From Pseudomonas fulva (GTDB lineage: Bacteria; Pseudomonadota; Gammaproteobacteria; Pseudomonadales; Pseudomonadaceae), in assembly GCF_023517795.1 (NCBI RefSeq), contig NZ_CP082928.1, positions 1,984,001 to 2,048,000 on the forward strand: a stretch of 64,000 nt of DNA. Direction: 5' to 3'. Shown piece after piece: positions 17,021-29,954 of this stretch (positions are counted from its first letter, which is position 1; every line of letters begins with the position of its first letter). Both the position numbers and the translations under genes were made by a program. The notes below the pieces were generated by a model, which had not been told where the DNA came from, searched no databases, and saw only the letters and a list, made by a program, of their open reading frames with translations.

Positions 17021-18598
17021 ATGCGCCTTGCCCTGTTGCCGCTGCTCGTCGCCCCGCTGTTCGCCCAGGCCGCGACCCTGAGCGTCTGTACCGAAGCCAG
17101 CCCCGATGGTTTCGATGTGGTGCAGTACAACTCCCTGACCACCACCAACGCCTCGGCCGACGTGCTGATGAACCGCCTGGTCGAATTCGACGCCGCCAAC
17201 GGCAAGCTGGTGCCCAGCCTGGCCAGCAGCTGGACGATCTCCGACGACGGCCTGACCTATACCTTCACCCTGCGCCCTGACGTCTTGTTCCACCGCACCG
17301 ACTACTTCAAGCCCAGCCGCCCGACGCTGGAAGCCGATGACGTGCTGTTCAGCTTCCAGCGCATGCTCGATGCCAACCACCCCTGGCACAAGACGGCCAC
17401 CAGTGGCTATCCCCATGCCCAGTCCATGCAGTGGCCCGCGCTGATCAAGGCGGTGGAGAAGGTCGACGCCCATACCGTGCGTGTCACCCTGAACAAACCG
17501 GACGCGACCTTTCTCGCCACCCTGAGCATGGGCTTCGCCTCCATCTATTCCGCCGAGTACGCCGACCAGCTGCTCAAGGCCGGCACGCCGGAAAAGCTCA
17601 ACAGCCAGCCGATCGGTACCGGCCCCTTCGTGTTCCGGCGCTTCCAGAAGGATGCCGCGGTGCGCTACACGGCCAACGCCGACTACTTCGCTGGCAAGCC
17701 AGAGGTCGACAACCTGGTCTTCGCCATCACCCCGGATGCCAATGTGCGCCTGCAGCGCCTGCGCCGCGGCGAATGCCAGATCGCCCTGTCGCCCAAACCG
17801 GTCGACGTCGAAGCGGCGAGCCAGGATGCGGGCCTCGGCACCGTGAAGACCGCCGCCTTCATGACCGCCTTCGTGGCCCTCAACAGCCAGCACCCGCCGC
17901 TGGACAAACCCGCCGTGCGCCAGGCGATCAACCTGGCGTTCGACAAGCGCAGCTACCTCAAGGCCGTGTTCGAAAACAGCGCCGAGCCGGCCGACGGCCC
18001 CTATCCGCCCAACACCTGGAGCTACGCCAGCGACCTGCCGGGCTACGCCCATGACCCGCAGAAGGCCCGCGAGCTGCTCAAGGAGGCCGGGCTGGCCGAT
18101 GGTTTCAGCACCACCATCTGGACGCGCCCCTCGGGCAGCCTGCTCAACCCCAACCCCAGCCTCGGTGCACAGCTGCTGCAGGCCGACCTGGCCGAGGTCG
18201 GCATCAAGGCGCAGATCCGGGTGATCGAGTGGGGCGAGCTGATCCGCCGCGCCAAGGCCGGTGAGCATGACCTGCTGTTCATGGGCTGGGCCGGCGACAA
18301 CGGCGACCCGGACAACTTCCTGACCCCACAATTTTCCTGCGCCTCGGTGGAGTCCGGGCTGAACTTCGCGCGTTTCTGCGATGCCAAGCTCGACAAGCTG
18401 ATCGCCGACGGCAAGGCCGTCAGCGACCAGGCCAAGCGCAGCGCGCTGTATCAGGACGCCCAGGCGATCATCCAGCAACAGGCGCTGTGGCTGCCGCTGG
18501 CCCACCCGACCGCCTACGCACTGACCCGCAAGGGCGTCGAGGGCTACAGCGTGAGCCCCTTCGGCCGGCAGGATTTCTCCCGGGTCAGCGTGCCGTGA
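17021..18598 (+). CDS. ABC transporter periplasmic peptide-binding protein (DppA/OppA-like)
   Basis: The 525-residue product has a signal peptide (residues 1-17, PLFAQAATL) and is a cluster C (SBP_bac_5) solute-binding protein for dipeptides or oligopeptides. Recognisable segments are LVPSLASSWTISDDGLTYTF, the IGTGPFVF region, PAVRQAINLAFDKRSYL and DLLFMGWAGDNGDPDNF. It stands alone without permease or ATPase genes, as do several DppA-like proteins in Pseudomonas that share one DppBCDF channel. Two cysteines (FSCASVESGLNFARFC) near residue 440 may form the disulfide seen in DppA. It is divergent from rpmB. Confidence 0.9.
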   Translation: MRLALLPLLVAPLFAQAATLSVCTEASPDGFDVVQYNSLTTTNASADVLMNRLVEFDAANGKLVPSLASSWTISDDGLTYTFTLRPDVLFHRTDYFKPSRPTLEADDVLFSFQRMLDANHPWHKTATSGYPHAQSMQWPALIKAVEKVDAHTVRVTLNKPDATFLATLSMGFASIYSAEYADQLLKAGTPEKLNSQPIGTGPFVFRRFQKDAAVRYTANADYFAGKPEVDNLVFAITPDANVRLQRLRRGECQIALSPKPVDVEAASQDAGLGTVKTAAFMTAFVALNSQHPPLDKPAVRQAINLAFDKRSYLKAVFENSAEPADGPYPPNTWSYASDLPGYAHDPQKARELLKEAGLADGFSTTIWTRPSGSLLNPNPSLGAQLLQADLAEVGIKAQIRVIEWGELIRRAKAGEHDLLFMGWAGDNGDPDNFLTPQFSCASVESGLNFARFCDAKLDKLIADGKAVSDQAKRSALYQDAQAIIQQQALWLPLAHPTAYALTRKGVEGYSVSPFGRQDFSRVSVP

Positions 18599-18725
18599 CC
18601 GCTGCGGGCTGCCCCTCCCTGGCGCAGGGCAGTCCGCTGTCGATAAAGCATGCCGGTGGCTGTCACCGGCATGACATACGGCTGCCGCACCCTGTTGGCT
18701 TTTCAACCGCAGGGAATCATCCGGC

Positions 18726-20087
18726 ATGCGTCGCACTCTTCGTCTTCACACCCTTCTCGCCGGTACGGCCTGCTGGGCCTCGTTCGCCATCGCCCAGGAC
18801 AGCGTCACCGCCTATCCCGCCACACTGGCCGGCCATGCAGTGATGCCGGCGGCGAGCTTCATTCAGCCGCCCGCCGATGCGCCGGCGGATTTTGCCATCA
18901 GCGGCAAATTCTCCAACGGCCAGCGCAACGAGCAGGTCGGCAGCGTGCAAGGCCTGTCGGCCAACCGTCCTACCGGTATGTCGCTGCCTTTCCACGGCCA
19001 GCCGCTGCAGGGCCACTCCGGCATCAAGCACATGCCGGACGGCAGTTTCTGGGTGCTCACCGACAACGGCTTCGGCACCCAGGCCAACTCCGCCGATGCC
19101 ATGCTCCACCTCAGCCATTACGCCATCGACTTCAAGCGCGGCGAGTTCAAACGCTTGGCCACGGTGTTTCTCAGCGACCCCGACAAGAAGGTGCCGTTTC
19201 GCATCGTTCACGAGGGCACGCCGGCGCGCTACCTGAGCGGCGCGGATTTCGACCCGGAAAGCTTCCAGCTGATCGGCGACTCCATCTGGATCGGCGACGA
19301 ATTCGGCCCCTACCTGATCAAGACCGATCTGCAGGGCCGCGTGCAGGCGGTGTTCGACGTCGAGGCCGACGGCAAGCCGGTGCGCTCGCCCGACAATCCC
19401 GCCGTCACCACCCCAGCCTGGCCAGCCGACGCGATGAACTTCCAGGTGCGCCGCTCCAAGGGCCTGGAAGGCATGGCCGCCGCCAAGGACGGCAGCAAGC
19501 TCTATGCGCTACTGGAAGGCCCGCTGTGGGAGGCGGCCAGCCAGGGTGCCGAGCAGCGCGACGGCAAGAACGTGCTGCGGGTGCTCGAGTTCGACGTTGC
19601 CAGCGAAGCCTGGACGGGGCGCCACTGGTTCTACCCGCTGGAGCAACCCGGCCACGCCATCGGCGACTTCAACATGATCGATGTGGCGAGCGGCCTGGTG
19701 ATCGAGCGCGACAACGGCGAAGGCACGGCGGACAAGGCCTGCCCGCCGGGCGAAAAGGGCACCACCTGCTTCTCGGATATCGCCCGCTTCAAGCGCGTCT
19801 ACAAGGTCGCCTTCGACGACAGCAACGTCGGCCAGGCCGTGCGCAAGGTCGGTTACATCGATCTGCTCGCCATCCAGGACCCGCACGGTATCGCCCGCAA
19901 GCCGCTGAACGGTGGCGTGCTGACCTTTCCGTTCTTCACCATCGAGAACGTCGACATCGTCGATGAGCGCCATATCGTGGTCGGCAACGACAACAACCTG
20001 CCGTTCTCCAGCAGCCGCGAACCGAACAGGGCTGACGACAACGAACTGGTGCTGCTGGAAGTCGGCGAATTGCTGCAAGCCCGCTGA
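18726..20087 (+). CDS. Esterase-like/phytase-like periplasmic protein
   Basis: The 453-residue product has a signal peptide (ending near ASFAIAQ, residue 23). It belongs to the 'esterase-like activity of phytase' group (phytase-like propeller). Motifs are GHSGIKHMPDGSFWVLTDNG, ESFQLIGDSIWIGDEFGPYL, KGLEGMAAAKDGSKLYALLEG and DIVDERHIVVGNDNNLPFSSS. The acidic loops resemble calcium-binding propeller phytases. The true substrate is uncertain. It follows the peptide-binding gene by 127 bases on the same strand and is convergent with radC. Confidence 0.8.
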   Translation: MRRTLRLHTLLAGTACWASFAIAQDSVTAYPATLAGHAVMPAASFIQPPADAPADFAISGKFSNGQRNEQVGSVQGLSANRPTGMSLPFHGQPLQGHSGIKHMPDGSFWVLTDNGFGTQANSADAMLHLSHYAIDFKRGEFKRLATVFLSDPDKKVPFRIVHEGTPARYLSGADFDPESFQLIGDSIWIGDEFGPYLIKTDLQGRVQAVFDVEADGKPVRSPDNPAVTTPAWPADAMNFQVRRSKGLEGMAAAKDGSKLYALLEGPLWEAASQGAEQRDGKNVLRVLEFDVASEAWTGRHWFYPLEQPGHAIGDFNMIDVASGLVIERDNGEGTADKACPPGEKGTTCFSDIARFKRVYKVAFDDSNVGQAVRKVGYIDLLAIQDPHGIARKPLNGGVLTFPFFTIENVDIVDERHIVVGNDNNLPFSSSREPNRADDNELVLLEVGELLQAR

Positions 20088-20105
20088 CGGCTTCCGAGCT
20101 GCCGT

Positions 20106-20780
20106 CTACATCCAGCCATGCTCGACCATCGACAGCGGCTCGCCGTCACCGACGATGAAATGATCGAGGATGCGCACTTCGACCAGCGCCAGCGCCTCCT
20201 TCAGGCGCTGGGTCAGCACCTTGTCGGCCTGGCTCGGCTCGGCGACGCCCGATGGATGGTTGTGGGTGAGAATCAGCGCCGCAGCGTTATGGGCCAGGGC
20301 GCGCTTGACCACCTGCCGCGGGTAGACGCTGGCGCTGTCGATGGAGCCGTGGAACAGCGCCTCGAAGGCCAGCACGCGGTGCTTGGCATCGAGAAACAGG
20401 CAAGCGAACACCTCGTGGGGCTCGTGGCGCAGTTGTGCCTTGAGGTAGTCACGCACCGCCTGGGGGCTTTCCAGGGCCGAGTCGCGGCGCAGTTGCTCGG
20501 CCAGGTGGCGACGGCCCATTTCCAGTACCGCCTGCAGCTGGGCGAACTTGGCCGGGCCGAGCCCCAGGTGTTGGCTGAAGGACGGCAGGTCGGCCTGCAA
20601 CAGGGCGCGCAGGCTGCCGAAATCGGCGAGCAGGTGGCGCGCCAGGTCCACCGCACTCTGCCCGGCCACGCCGGTACGCAGGAAGATCGCCAGCAGCTCG
20701 GCGTCGGTCAGGCTGGCCGCCCCCTGGGCCAGCAGCTTTTCCCGCGGGCGCTCTGCCGCGGGCCACTCACGAATGCTCAT
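20106..20780 (-). CDS. radC: RadC-family JAB/MPN domain protein
   Basis: The 224-residue product is standard RadC. The N-terminal helix-hairpin-helix part ([21 protein letters not shown]) is followed by the JAMM-type domain with the zinc ligands in [17 protein letters not shown] and the family signature HNHPSG. Length equals E. coli RadC. Its function remains unclear; a role in DNA repair was assumed but not confirmed. Start at 20780 matches the conserved [17 protein letters not shown]. It is divergent from coaBC. The open frame continues to 22151 on this strand but that part is antisense to coaBC and is not coding. Confidence 0.95.
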   Translation of the reverse strand: MSIREWPAAERPREKLLAQGAASLTDAELLAIFLRTGVAGQSAVDLARHLLADFGSLRALLQADLPSFSQHLGLGPAKFAQLQAVLEMGRRHLAEQLRRDSALESPQAVRDYLKAQLRHEPHEVFACLFLDAKHRVLAFEALFHGSIDSASVYPRQVVKRALAHNAAALILTHNHPSGVAEPSQADKVLTQRLKEALALVEVRILDHFIVGDGEPLSMVEHGWM

Positions 20781-20945
20781 CAGACATGCCCTGCCCAGCC
20801 AATTCCCACCGCCGTTGCGCTCGCCCGGCGTGCCGCTGCTCCCCTGCTGCCGCTGTGCTATCGTAGCCCGGTTTTTCGCAGAGCGCCGGGCCTGGGGAGG
20901 TCTCGGGCATCTGCGTCTGTAACTACACACGACAAAGGCGGAGTT

Positions 20946-22154
20946 ATGCAGCGGCTGTATCGCAAACGCATCATCCTCGGCGTGGGTGGCGGCATCGCGG
21001 CGTACAAGAGCGCCGAGCTGGTCCGCCGCCTCAAGGATCAGGGTGCCGAAGTGCGCGTGGTCATGACCCAGGGTGGTCGCGAATTCATCACCCCGCTGAC
21101 CCTGCAGGCGCTGTCCGGCCACCCGGTGCATCTGGACCTGCTCGACCCGGCGGCCGAAGCCGCCATGGGCCATATCGAGCTGGCACGCTGGGCCGACCTG
21201 GTGCTGATCGCCCCGGCCACCGCCGACCTGATGGCGCGCCTGGCCCAGGGCGTGGCCGATGACCTGCTGACCACCCTGGTGCTGGCCACCGATGCCCCGG
21301 TGGCCCTGGCGCCGGCGATGAACCAGGCGATGTGGCGCGACCCGGCGACCCTGGCCAACGTCGAGCTGCTGCGCAGCCGCGGCCTGAAACTGTTCGGCCC
21401 GGCCTCCGGCAGCCAGGCCTGTGGCGACGTCGGCCTGGGCCGCATGCTCGAAGCCGATGACCTGGCGCAGCTGGCCGCCGACTGCTTCGAACACCGGGCA
21501 CTGAGCGGCAAGCACGTGCTGATCACCGCCGGCCCGACCCAGGAAAACATCGACCCGGTGCGTTACATCACCAACCACAGCTCCGGCAAGATGGGCTTCG
21601 CCCTCGCCGAAGCGGCCGTGGAAGCCGGCGCCAAGGTCACCCTGATCAGCGGCCCGGTGCACCTGGCCACACCGGATCGGGTCAATCGCATCGACGTGGT
21701 CAGCGCCCGCGACATGCTCGCCGCCTGCGAAGCGGCGATGCCCTGCGACATCCTCATCGCCGCCGCCGCCGTGGCCGACTACCGCCCGGAAGTTGTCGCC
21801 CAGCACAAATTGAAGAAAGACCCCAACAGCGGTGATGGTCTGCTGTTGCAGATGGTGCGCAACCCGGACATCCTCGCCACCCTGGCGCACCGTGACGACC
21901 GGCCGTTCAGCGTCGGCTTCGCCGCCGAGACCGAGAATTTGCTCGAATACGCCTCGCGCAAGCTCAAGGACAAGAACCTCGACCTGATCGTCGCCAACGA
22001 CGTGGCCAACCCGAGCATCGGTTTCAACAGCGAGGACAACGCGATCACCATCATCGATCGCGGGCTGCAGCAGACCAGCTTCGCGCAGACCAGCAAGGGC
22101 AAGATCGCCCGCCAGCTGGTGAGCTTCATCGCCGCGCAGCAACCCAAACACTGA
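20946..22154 (+). CDS. coaBC: Bifunctional phosphopantothenoylcysteine decarboxylase/phosphopantothenate-cysteine ligase
   Basis: CoaBC carries out two steps of coenzyme A synthesis. The 402-residue product has the CoaC flavoprotein half (about 1-185) with [18 protein letters not shown], the active His in [11 protein letters not shown] and the Asn in APAMNQAMW. The CoaB ligase half (about 186-402) has [29 protein letters not shown] and KLKKD. Start at 20946 was chosen because the product then begins at the conserved [16 protein letters not shown]; the frame is open upstream but antisense to radC. dut follows after 31 bases, as usual. Confidence 0.97.
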   Translation: MQRLYRKRIILGVGGGIAAYKSAELVRRLKDQGAEVRVVMTQGGREFITPLTLQALSGHPVHLDLLDPAAEAAMGHIELARWADLVLIAPATADLMARLAQGVADDLLTTLVLATDAPVALAPAMNQAMWRDPATLANVELLRSRGLKLFGPASGSQACGDVGLGRMLEADDLAQLAADCFEHRALSGKHVLITAGPTQENIDPVRYITNHSSGKMGFALAEAAVEAGAKVTLISGPVHLATPDRVNRIDVVSARDMLAACEAAMPCDILIAAAAVADYRPEVVAQHKLKKDPNSGDGLLLQMVRNPDILATLAHRDDRPFSVGFAAETENLLEYASRKLKDKNLDLIVANDVANPSIGFNSEDNAITIIDRGLQQTSFAQTSKGKIARQLVSFIAAQQPKH

Positions 22155-22185
22155 CCTTCATTCCCACGGAAGCCCTGATCGCCCC

Positions 22186-22641
22186 ATGCACGCCCTACAA
22201 GCCAAGATCCTCGACCCCCGCCTCGGCAGCGAATTCCCCATGCCCGCCTACGCCACGCCCGGTTCGGCCGGCCTGGACCTGCGCGCCATGCTCAAGGAAG
22301 ACCTGACCCTGGAGCCGGGCCAGACCGTGCTGATCCCCACCGGCCTGGCCATCCACGTCGCCGACCCGGGCCTGGCCGCACTGATCCTGCCGCGCTCGGG
22401 CCTGGGCCACAAACACGGCATCGTGCTCGGCAACCTGGTCGGCCTGATCGATTCGGATTACCAGGGCGAGCTGATGGTGTCGTGCTGGAACCGCGGCAAT
22501 ACCGTGTTCAAGATGGCCATCGGCGAGCGCATCGCCCAACTGGTGCTGGTGCCGGTCATCCAGGCACGCTTCGAGGTGGTCGAGGAATTCGGCGACAGCG
22601 AACGCGGTGCCGGCGGATTCGGCCACTCGGGTACCAAGTGA
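22186..22641 (+). CDS. dut: Deoxyuridine 5'-triphosphate nucleotidohydrolase
   Basis: Dut hydrolyses dUTP to dUMP and keeps uracil out of DNA. The 151-residue trimeric-type enzyme shows the five motifs: AGLDLRAM (I), [10 protein letters not shown] (II), [11 protein letters not shown] (III), GERIAQLV (IV) and [11 protein letters not shown] (V). It lies between coaBC and algC in the same direction, the usual Pseudomonas order. Confidence 0.97.
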   Translation: MHALQAKILDPRLGSEFPMPAYATPGSAGLDLRAMLKEDLTLEPGQTVLIPTGLAIHVADPGLAALILPRSGLGHKHGIVLGNLVGLIDSDYQGELMVSCWNRGNTVFKMAIGERIAQLVLVPVIQARFEVVEEFGDSERGAGGFGHSGTK

Positions 22642-22670
22642 TCCCCTTCTAGTTCGCCAGGAGACGTCGG

Positions 22671-26173
<3,503 letters not shown>

Positions 26174-26179
26174 AAAAGC

Positions 26180-26294
26180 GACCAGCTGAGCGTCGGCCCT
26201 GCTGCGTTAAAAACAGACTCGAAATGCTCATGTACAAAAGTACACTCCGCTTTCTCGGCTGTTTTTGCCTTGCATGGCTCTAGCTCGCTTGGTC
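26180..26294. repeat. 115-bp imperfect palindrome downstream of argB
   Basis: GACCAGCTGAGC at the left end pairs with GCTCGCTTGGTC at the right. Inside, TTAAAAACAGACTCGAAA pairs with TTTCTCGGCTGTTTTTGCC, and CATGTACAAAAGTACACT forms the apex. I recall closely similar units dispersed in Pseudomonas intergenic regions, but that is from memory. Together with the terminator and second repeat it fills the 345 bases between argB and the TRAP gene. Confidence 0.55.
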
Positions 26295-26305
26295 TGGATC
26301 TGCTG

Positions 26306-26345
26306 AAAACAACAACGCCGGCTATCGCCGGCGTTGTTGTTTTTG
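26306..26345 (+). terminator. Intrinsic terminator downstream of argB
   Basis: AACAACAACGCCGGC and GCCGGCGTTGTTGTT form a perfect 15-bp stem around TATC with a T-run (TTTTT) on the plus strand. The minus strand also ends in T-rich sequence, so it may serve both directions. Confidence 0.9.
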
Positions 26346-26389
26346 CAGCATCAGCTTCGCAGCGGTTTTATTGACTCTGACTGCTAGGT

Positions 26390-26504
26390 GGCGCAAGTGG
26401 CCTTTCGTAGGGTGGACGACGCTTTACCCGTCCACCGCTCTGCGATCGCAATGGTGGACAAAAAGAGCGTTGTCCACCCTACGCTGGGAGCGGCCGCTTC
26501 CGCC
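26390..26504. repeat. GTAGGGTGGA palindromic repeat, copy 2
   Basis: This unit is nearly the same as that at 6866-6980: GGCGCAAGTGGCC, CGTAGGGTGGACGACGCTT, ACCCGTCCACCGCTCTGCG, TGTCCACCCTACG and CGGCCGCTTCCGCC occur in the same order and spacing. It ends 15 bases before the stop of the minus-strand TRAP binding-protein gene, the same relation as copy 1 to its neighbour. Confidence 0.75.
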
Positions 26505-26518
26505 TTCAATCAGCCCCA

Positions 26519-27616
26519 TCAACGAATCGCGTAGATATCCTTCTCGTTCGCTTCGGCGTACTCGTACAGCCGCGCCAGGTAGGCCTTCTGCTGCTCCCAG
26601 ACCTTCTGTGCGGCCGGGTCGGCGGCGGCGGTAGCGTCGACCACCTCGGCCGAGACTTCCTTGAGCCTGGCGAGCACGTCGTCCGGCAGGCGGCGTACGT
26701 CCACACCGTCCTTTTTCAGCTGTTCCATGGCTTCCATGTTCTTGGCGTTGTAGTCGTCGAGCATGTCGCCGTTGACATCGCGGGCCGCGGCGCGAACGAT
26801 GGCCTGCAGGTCGGCCGGCAGGGTTTCCCAGGCCTTGAGGTTGACGTCCAGCTCGAAGGTGACGTTCGGCTCCTGCCAGCCCGGCGTGTAGTAGTACTTG
26901 GCCGCCTTGTGCAGACCCAGCGCCTGGTCGTTGTAGGGGCCGATCCATTCGGTGGCGTCGATGGCGCCGGTCTGCAGGGCGGTGAAGATCTCCCCGGCAG
27001 GCATGTTCACCACGGTGCCGCCGACCTTGCTCAGCACTTCACCGCCCAGGCCCGGGGTGCGCATCTTCAGGCCCTTGAGGTCGTCGACCGAATTGATTTC
27101 CTTGTTGAACCAGCCGGCGGTCTGCACGCCGGTGGCGCCGCAGGCCATCGGCAATACGCCATAGGGCTTGTAAACCTCTTCCCAGAGCTGGATGCCGCCG
27201 CCGTAGTGCAACCAGGCGTTCATTTCCTGGGCGTTGGGGCCGAACGGCAGGGCGCAGAAGAACTGTGCGGCGGGCACCTTGCCCTTCCAGTAGTAGGGCG
27301 CACCGTGGCCCATTTCCGCGGTGCCGCGCGATACCGCATCGAACACTTCCAGGGCCGGCACCAGCTCACCGGCGGCATAGACCTTGATCTTCAGGCGACC
27401 GTTGCTCATCTGCTCGACCAGCTTGGCGAAGCGCTCGGCACCGACGCCGACTCCGGGGAAGTTCTTAGGCCAGGAGGTGACCATTTTCCAGTTGAAGGTC
27501 CTGGCTTCGGCTGCCGGCTTGGAAGCATCGGCGGCGCCGGCTTCCTCCTTGCATCCGACCAATGCGCCTGCGGCGATGCCGACGCCTGCAGCAGCCAGTA
27601 TTTGGCGACGTTTCAT
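26519..27616 (-). CDS. TRAP transporter substrate-binding protein, TakP-like
   Basis: The 365-residue product is a DctP-type binding protein. The start MKRRQILAAAGVGIAAGALVGC has both a twin-arginine-like RRQ and a lipobox (LVGC), so it is probably a lipoprotein. The body resembles the TakP/mannitol-chloroaromatic branch (KMVTSWPKNFPGVGVGAERFA, LKMRTPGLGGEVLSKVGGTV, ALQTGAIDATEWIGPYNDQAL), which binds alpha-keto or other monocarboxylates. The conserved Arg in MRTPG is the carboxylate-binding residue of the family. It is divergent from the two permease genes, an unusual layout for a TRAP system but clearly the same set. Confidence 0.88.
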   Translation of the reverse strand: MKRRQILAAAGVGIAAGALVGCKEEAGAADASKPAAEARTFNWKMVTSWPKNFPGVGVGAERFAKLVEQMSNGRLKIKVYAAGELVPALEVFDAVSRGTAEMGHGAPYYWKGKVPAAQFFCALPFGPNAQEMNAWLHYGGGIQLWEEVYKPYGVLPMACGATGVQTAGWFNKEINSVDDLKGLKMRTPGLGGEVLSKVGGTVVNMPAGEIFTALQTGAIDATEWIGPYNDQALGLHKAAKYYYTPGWQEPNVTFELDVNLKAWETLPADLQAIVRAAARDVNGDMLDDYNAKNMEAMEQLKKDGVDVRRLPDDVLARLKEVSAEVVDATAAADPAAQKVWEQQKAYLARLYEYAEANEKDIYAIR

Positions 27617-27929
27617 AGGGAGCTCCTTGTTATTGTAATAATGACCTCTGGGCCGTATCGGCCTCGGTGCAACAATGGCGATCCGCCACTGCCCCAGCGC
27701 CTTATCCTATTCCCCACCGCCGAGCGACCAGGATCGGCAAATGTTTCAGCCCATGTCTGGCCCATGGCCAGCACCCCCATGCCACCGCTCAAGACAGCGG
27801 CTTTCAGGGCTTCTGCCGCACCCCACCCGGCCGCGCAGCCAGGTGCTGGCGCCATTGCCGGATGCGCGAAGCGCCGCCTAAAATCCCTCGCTTTTCGCTC
27901 TTTTCCGATAACTATAAGAAGGACGCATC
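27617..27929. other. Divergent intergenic region of the TRAP transporter genes
   Basis: This 313-base gap has a likely sigma-70 promoter for the permease genes (27855-27884) and AAGGAG before the binding-protein start at 27616. An A/T-rich stretch (TTGTTATTGTAATAATGACC) lies just upstream of the binding-protein start and may hold its promoter. I see no convincing operator or coding frame. Confidence 0.45.
27855..27884 (+). promoter_or_regulatory. Putative promoter of the TRAP permease genes
   Basis: TTGCCG at 27855-27860, an 18-base spacer and TAAAAT at 27879-27884 resemble a sigma-70 promoter about 40 bases before the dctQ ATG. Confidence 0.45.
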
Positions 27930-28475
27930 ATGTCCAACATGCCTTCACTTCCCCTGGGGATCGCACGGGTCATCGACGCCGTGAACTTCCGCTTCGGCCA
28001 GGCCTGCTCCTGGTTGACCCTGTTTCTGGTACTCGGCACGGCCCTGGTGGTGATCCTGCGCTATGGCATGAACCTGGGCGCCACCGCGCTGCAGGAAGCC
28101 GTGCTCTACGCCCACGCGCTGGTGTTCATGGGCGCCTCGGCCTGGGCGCTGCAGCGCAACGCCCACGTGCGGGTGGATATCTTCTATCAGCAGTTCAGTG
28201 GCCGCCGTCAGGCACTGGTCGAGGTGCTCGGCACCCTGTTCCTGCTGCTGCCGGTCTGCCTGTTTCTCGGTTGGGCGAGCTGGGACTACGTGGCCAACTC
28301 CTGGTCGACCCGCGAAGGCTCCAGCGAGTCGGGCGGTCTGAAGTTCGTCTACCTGCAGAAGAGCATCATCCTGGTGCTGGTGGTCAGCCTGACCCTGCAA
28401 GGCATCTCCAACCTGATCAAGGCGATCTACCTGCTGTGCGGCGTGCTGCCGGAGCAGGAGGTGAAACATGGCTGA
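27930..28475 (+). CDS. TRAP transporter small permease (DctQ)
   Basis: The 181-residue product has four predicted membrane helices (about 24-46, 56-76, 95-118 and 144-166), the standard DctQ architecture. The sequence around the second helix (ALQEAVLYAHALVFMGASAWALQRNAHVRVDIF) is typical of the family. It overlaps the start of the large permease by eight bases. Confidence 0.92.
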   Translation: MSNMPSLPLGIARVIDAVNFRFGQACSWLTLFLVLGTALVVILRYGMNLGATALQEAVLYAHALVFMGASAWALQRNAHVRVDIFYQQFSGRRQALVEVLGTLFLLLPVCLFLGWASWDYVANSWSTREGSSESGGLKFVYLQKSIILVLVVSLTLQGISNLIKAIYLLCGVLPEQEVKHG

Positions 28476-29844
28476 AGTCATGTCGATCCTGCTGTTCGTC
28501 AGCATCTGCCTGGTGCTGATGGGCGGCTACCCGGTGGCCTTCACCCTGGCTGGGGTTTCGCTGCTGTTCGCCGGTATCGGCGTGCTCACCGGCACCTTCG
28601 ACGCCGGGTACCTGAACGCCCTGCCCAACCGCCTGTTCGGCATCATGAACAACCAGACCATGCTGGCGGTGCCGCTGTTCGTGTTCATGGGCGTGATGCT
28701 GGAGAAGTCCAAGGTCGCCGAGGACCTGCTCGAGTCGATGTCACGCCTGTTCGGCGGCATTCGTGGCGGCCTGGCGATCTCGGTGTGCCTGGTGGGGGCG
28801 CTACTCGCGGCCAGCACCGGCATCGTCGGCGCCACGGTGGTGACCATGGGCCTGCTGGCCCTGCCGACCCTGCTCAAGCGCGGCTTCGACCCGGCGGTGG
28901 CGACCGGCACCCTGGCCGCCACCGGCACCCTGGGTCAGATCATCCCGCCGTCGATCGTGCTGGTGCTGCTCGGGGATGTGATGTCCAGCGCCTACCAGCA
29001 GGCGCAGCTGCGCATGGGCATCTTCTCGCCGAAGACCGTTTCCGTTGGCGACCTGTTCATGGGCGCTCTGGTGCCCGGTCTGCTGCTGGTGGTGCTGTAC
29101 GTCGTCTACCTGATCCTGGTGGCGATCTTCCAGCCGAAGAAGATGCCGGTGGTGCCCAAGGAAGAACTCGGCGAGGTGCAATGGGGCAAGCTGCTCGGCT
29201 CCCTGGTACCGCCACTGGCGCTGATCGTCGCGGTACTCGGCTCGATTCTCGCCGGCTACGCGACGCCCACCGAGGCCGCCGCCATCGGCGCCGTGGGCGC
29301 CACCCTGCTGGCACTGTTCAAGGGCCAGCTCAGCCTGCCGCAGCTGCGCAGCGTGGCCCAGGGCACCACGGAAATTTCCAGCATGGTGTTTCTGATCCTC
29401 ATCGGCGCCTCGCTGTTTTCCCTGGTGTTCCGCGGCTTCGGCGGTGAAGCGCTGATCGAGGACGTGTTCAAGCAGTTGCCCGGCGGCGTGCTCGGCGCCT
29501 TCTTCCTGGTCATGCTGGTGATCTTCCTGCTCGGCTTCATCCTCGACTTCATCGAGATCATCTTCGTGGTGGTGCCGATCGTCGGCCCCGTGCTGCTGGC
29601 CATGGGCCTGGACCCGGTGTGGCTGGGGGTGATGATCGCCCTCAACCTGCAGACCTCGTTCCTCACCCCGCCACTGGGCTTCTCGCTGTTCTACCTGCGC
29701 GGCGTGACGCCGCGCTCGGTGAGTACCGCGACCATGTACCGCGGGGTGATTCCGTTCATCATCATCCAGTTGATGATGCTGGTCATCGCCTACCAGTTCC
29801 CGGCGCTGATCACCTGGCTTCCGAATCAGGTCTACGGTTCGTAA
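28468..29844 (+). CDS. TRAP transporter large permease (DctM)
   Basis: The 458-residue product is a DctM-type membrane protein with about 12 helices, the Na+-coupled channel of the TRAP system. Family sequence is visible in GIMNNQTMLAVPLFVFMG, ASTGIVGATVVTMGLLALP and GTLGQIIPPSIVLVLLGDV, and in QTSFLTPPLGFSLFYLRGV. It starts within dctQ and ends before a strong terminator. The extended loop between helices (FQPKKMPVVPKEELGEVQW) occurs in the TakM-like group. Confidence 0.94.
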   Translation: MAEVMSILLFVSICLVLMGGYPVAFTLAGVSLLFAGIGVLTGTFDAGYLNALPNRLFGIMNNQTMLAVPLFVFMGVMLEKSKVAEDLLESMSRLFGGIRGGLAISVCLVGALLAASTGIVGATVVTMGLLALPTLLKRGFDPAVATGTLAATGTLGQIIPPSIVLVLLGDVMSSAYQQAQLRMGIFSPKTVSVGDLFMGALVPGLLLVVLYVVYLILVAIFQPKKMPVVPKEELGEVQWGKLLGSLVPPLALIVAVLGSILAGYATPTEAAAIGAVGATLLALFKGQLSLPQLRSVAQGTTEISSMVFLILIGASLFSLVFRGFGGEALIEDVFKQLPGGVLGAFFLVMLVIFLLGFILDFIEIIFVVVPIVGPVLLAMGLDPVWLGVMIALNLQTSFLTPPLGFSLFYLRGVTPRSVSTATMYRGVIPFIIIQLMMLVIAYQFPALITWLPNQVYGS

Positions 29845-29859
29845 ACTCAACGGCAAAGC

Positions 29860-29886
29860 AAAACGCCCGCCCCGACGGGCGTTTTT
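29860..29886 (+). terminator. Intrinsic terminator after the TRAP permease genes
   Basis: AAAACGCCCG and CGGGCGTTTTT pair around CCCCGA with a T-run. Confidence 0.9.
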
Positions 29887-29954
29887 CATGGCACTGGCGA
29901 ACCACGTCGCCGCGTCGTGGCCCAACAGCCAATCTCTCCAGGAGCAGTACATCC

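Noticed and set aside
20781..22151. Long minus-strand open frame continuous with radC, antisense to coaBC
   Set aside because: It mirrors coaBC in a GC-rich genome; RadC starts at the conserved MSIREW at 20780 and the extension has no family features.
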